Below are positions 61,075 through 64,000 of a stretch of 64,000 nucleotides of DNA, piece after piece. The position numbers were made by a program, and so were the translations under genes. Source of the DNA: Candidula unifasciata (lineage: Eukaryota; Mollusca; Gastropoda; Stylommatophora; Geomitridae); NCBI GenBank assembly GCA_905116865.2, contig CAJHNH020006090.1:110001-174000 (forward strand), given 5' to 3'. The notes beneath the pieces were generated by a model. It worked only from the letters and a program-made list of their open reading frames with translations. It was not told where the DNA came from and did no database searches. Position 1 is the stretch's first letter, and every line of letters begins with the position of its first letter.

Positions 61075-61375
61075 TGCAGTCGTTTTCTTCTTCTTCGCGT
61101 TCACAGGCTGTAAACACAGGCGGAAAGTTTTAGTTCTTCATCCTTCTCTGGACTTTAGTCTTATTCCAGAACCTGAGTGCTGCATGCACATCTGTTTTAC
61201 AGATCTTACTTATTTGTATGCAGATTGTTGGTTCCTTGCCTTTCAGCTAGATGACTTCCGACTTCAAAGGAAGCCCCTAGTTAGTCGACTCTCAAGTCAT
61301 GCTTGTTGAGGCAGTGGGTCTAGTCTTGTTTTACCCATAATAAAACCCTGGAACCCAAACGGGGAAATCTATGCA
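61075..61375 (+). mobile_element. SINE-like family E copy
   Basis: ttcacaggctgtaaacacag, ctctggactttagtcttatt, tgcatgcacatctgttttac, ttggttccttgcctttcagc, gacttcaaaggaagccccta and gttagtcgactc. Confidence 0.75.
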
Positions 61376-61574
61376 GTATTGTAGAGACTAAGTGCTATCC
61401 CACTCTAGACTGTCTTGTCTGGAAGGAAGTATGCCACCGAAGCTGATGGGTCAGATCAGAGGTACCCAGTTTGTTCGCCTGTCTGACTAGCAGCCAAAAC
61501 AAGGCTAAGGGCCTAGTCCTCTCTTACATACAACTATTTTTAAAAAATGTAATTAGTCATGTCCCTTTTATACG

Positions 61575-61770
61575 AAGAGGCTCCCGCTGGCTAGCATAGT
61601 CGGTTAAACCTGACTCCATGGGGTCCGGTTTCCGCCTGGGGGTTGGCAGAAAAGCCACATCTCTCCTAAGATTTACAGTATCTATCATGGAATCAAGGCC
61701 GAAGGGTTGTGATATCCATAGTACCGAGCCAAAGGGTTAACAAATTATGGTTTCTAGATATTTAAAAAAA
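61575..61770 (+). mobile_element. SINE-like family F copy
   Basis: ggctagcatagtcggttaaa (A box), a diverged B box near 61622, then tacagtatctatcatggaat and gccaaagggttaacaaatta, followed by an A run. Confidence 0.72.
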
Positions 61771-61799
61771 AAAAGTATACGAAGAAGTGAATATTCTCC

Positions 61800-62785
61800 C
61801 CAGTGCTTTCCTCCACCCGAAGCTGTTGGCAGAGTATGGGATGTTAGCTTTGGAATAAACCGCCAAGCATTCGGCCTTAACAGAGAAAAGATACAAGTGT
61901 AATAGTTACTCAGTCAACATTTTACTGTATTCATCATAATTACGACACTTCTAATCATTATTTTGACATTTTTGTTGTTTCCAGAATCGAATTCAGTTAT
62001 ACAAGTAACCCCCATGAGTAAACACAGATGGCCATTTTGGACGAAGGTGATAGGCCCATGTGGTTTTTTGTAAGTAAACAAAAGATGATTGAGGCTAATT
62101 TCAAGAACCTTGCGTTCCTTGTTGTTCTTCTATCCCTAGATGTATATTATAATACGGTTTTGCTATCTGTTCTCGATTTTTTTTTTAAATATATGTTTCA
62201 GTAGAATGTGTAGTATATTTATAAAACAAAAAAAGCAAATACCGTATTTTTTGCAGTCGCTTCAATATCTTACTGATGGAAAAAGGCGTGAGACAGTTTC
62301 TTGAGCCACAAGTATTTCACAGAATGCACGTGTCCTTTGATCAATCGACACAAAAGATGGGTAAATCATTTGACGCTTGCAGAGCTACTGCTGAGGAGAT
62401 CATCACATGCTCCTTCTCATATACCCCTAGCCCTACCCTCCCCCTATCCCAATACACACACACAACACACACATGCACACATATTTTTTTTTTATTTCGT
62501 TTTAAAAGCGCAGGCCGAAAATCAGTTGTCAGTACCAGTTACCGGCTGAATTTTGCTCAACTGGTGTGGCATTTTGCAATCTTGGTGTCCCAGAAACTGG
62601 CATTGTATGTTATATAGTATGTTCCTTCCCCTTATTTCCTTAATTTTTTTTTAGTGTCAATGAATACACGTGAAGCTATTTGGGATACCATGAAAGATTA
62701 GGATACAATTGTGTGTCAGGATAAAGCCATAAAATGTGTGACCAATATGGCGTCTTCATGCAAGAATGAAACAACAGTCAGCTAC
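61800..62785. other. About 1 kb unassigned
   Basis: It contains a short CA run (62453-62480). Overlapping frames of 113 and 82 codons at 62276-62617 show no domain. Confidence 0.5.
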
Positions 62786-63050
62786 TAAAAGTAAAGAAAA
62801 AGACCCTTTTTCACTTCTGGCTCATTGGGTAGATAGGACTAGACCTATATCATATATGACAATTGACCCTTGGTTGGTGATGTGGTCAGTATAGCACTGA
62901 CCGCCTTTGCTTTACAGAACTTGTACCTGATACCCATTTAAGGCTGGGTCAAGCCAAGGTCATTTAAAAAAAAAAAAGTCTCTGTTAGGACATGAGCCCA
63001 CGACTTTCCAATCCACAGGTGAATGTAACCGCTACACCACGATGACTAAC
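62785..63050 (-). mobile_element. SINE A copy
   Basis: Minus-strand order is preserved. The head lies near 62990-63050 (tcgtggtgtagcggttacat as A box), then body cttgacccagccttaaatgg and ggcggtcagtgctatactga, with the tail near 62800. Confidence 0.78.
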
Positions 63051-63074
63051 AGCTAACTAGTAAATCTCGAAAGC

Positions 63075-63200
63075 TAACCGACCCTTTCGGGAACTATCTT
63101 GTCTAATGAAATTATGGTGCCATATATGTAAAGTCCTTTCGGCCTATCGATAAGCGATATGGTCAGCGTCACTCCCGCCGTCTTTCCTTCACGACTGGTA
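63075..63200 (-). mobile_element. SINE A fragment
   Basis: gcgatatggtcagcgtcactc and gccgtctttccttcacgact are antisense body words of the family. Confidence 0.4.
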
Positions 63201-63489
63201 AATACAAAATACGGATAAGGCATATGTGCTTCAAAACGGATTGATCGATCAATCTATTGGTTCATTCTCCTAGGGGATGCTACTGTAATGTTTACCACAG
63301 TGAGGTAAAACAACTTGTCTTGATGGCAGACTCCCAGGGTAAATCCCATATACCCCCCCCCCCCCAAAAAAAAAAAGAAGTTATAATTAGGATACCGTAA
63401 CGGTTACACCAGGCTGGTGTAACCTAGAGTCCAGTTCGGAGAAGGAGGTCAACACAGATGCTTTACTTTACCTTCTAACATATCAACAA

Positions 63490-63715
63490 TCTGAACTTCT
63501 CTTCTTCGTCTCTTTCGCGTTCACCAGCTGTAAACTCCAGTGGAAAGGTTGTTTGTTGTTCGTCAGTCTGGACTGTTGTCTTGTTCCAGTGCTTGAGATT
63601 TTGCATACACATCCGTTTTACTTCGAAGGATGCATCCCTGAGACATGCTTGTTAGGGTGCACTGCTTTTATACCCCTCTCCCTCTCGAAATTGGACCCCT
63701 GAGCCCACATAGGAA
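63490..63715 (+). mobile_element. SINE-like family E copy
   Basis: gttcaccagctgtaaactcc, gttgttcgtcag, ttgcatacacatccgtttta, gacatgcttgttagggtgca and cctgagcccacatagg. It is slightly shortened in the middle. Confidence 0.72.
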
Positions 63716-64000
63716 AACATTCTGAACTAAGAGTGAAGTTTACTATACAGTAATATAATAAACGTACAAGTTCTCAGAAAGTATTTAAGACTTTTAGTAA
63801 GTAAAACCATATACATAATTATCAAAACGTTGAAAAAGAGGCTCACGTGCTCACTCAGAAAGAAAAAGATACAAACCAACAAAGAAAAAAATATGCATGG
63901 GTAGCAACATTTCCCTGGTTTGCGTCTTTTCGTTATAAATATACACATTTTTTAATTCAGTTAGATAGTTTATTTTCATAAGGATGACATGATGGATTGG

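Overview
The window reads as nuclear DNA of an invertebrate animal. It is AT-rich, intron-dominated and very dense in simple repeats, minisatellites, tRNA-derived SINEs, 5'-truncated non-LTR retrotransposons (LINEs) and small DNA transposons. Nothing bacterial is present: there are no operons or Shine-Dalgarno-led gene runs, and the long open frames coincide with tandem repeats. The repeat mix and a secreted-type SRCR gene would suit a mollusc or other lophotrochozoan, but I infer this and cannot prove it.

Only one host gene is well supported. It is the 3' end of a + strand gene for a scavenger-receptor cysteine-rich (SRCR) protein. One complete SRCR domain lies on a single exon (759-1058). 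A second SRCR domain is split between a 74-nt exon (5815-5888) and a terminal exon (13961-14203) that ends in a stop codon and is followed by AATAAA. Splice sites and phases agree across all three exons. The introns (4.8 and 8.1 kb) hold a 36-bp minisatellite of about 52 copies, four antisense LINE tails, SINEs, a piggyBac-like MITE and an orphan coding-like stretch (8031-8276) that I cannot name.

From 14.2 to 19.4 kb come a SINE foldback, tandem repeats and two LINE C-terminal remnants. From 19.4 to 22.8 kb a segment occurs twice; the first copy and the stretch after it look like poorly corrected sequence around an N at 20860, probably an assembly fault. A 2.2-kb repeat element fills 22.8-25.0 kb. 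From 25 to 34 kb there are SINEs, a hAT-like MITE and very long microsatellites, including a 1.55-kb TCTA/TCTG array. From 34 to 40 kb there are LINE remnants, including two copies in tandem. From 42 to 51 kb there are hAT-like MITEs, several good SINE copies, a nested tetranucleotide array and a LINE with a readable FADD box.

From 52.3 to 54.9 kb lies a rearranged element of the zinc-finger/restriction-like-endonuclease (R2/NeSL-type) LINE class that has lost its reverse transcriptase. From 56.4 to 57.2 kb is a 42-bp satellite with a three-unit higher-order repeat and hairpin-forming units. The rest is SINEs, a CTTT array inside a hAT-like MITE, short tandem repeats and unremarkable AT-rich sequence.

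No multi-gene system, CRISPR array or RNA gene cluster was found. The interest lies in repeat biology, one gene's exon architecture and one unrecognised exon candidate.
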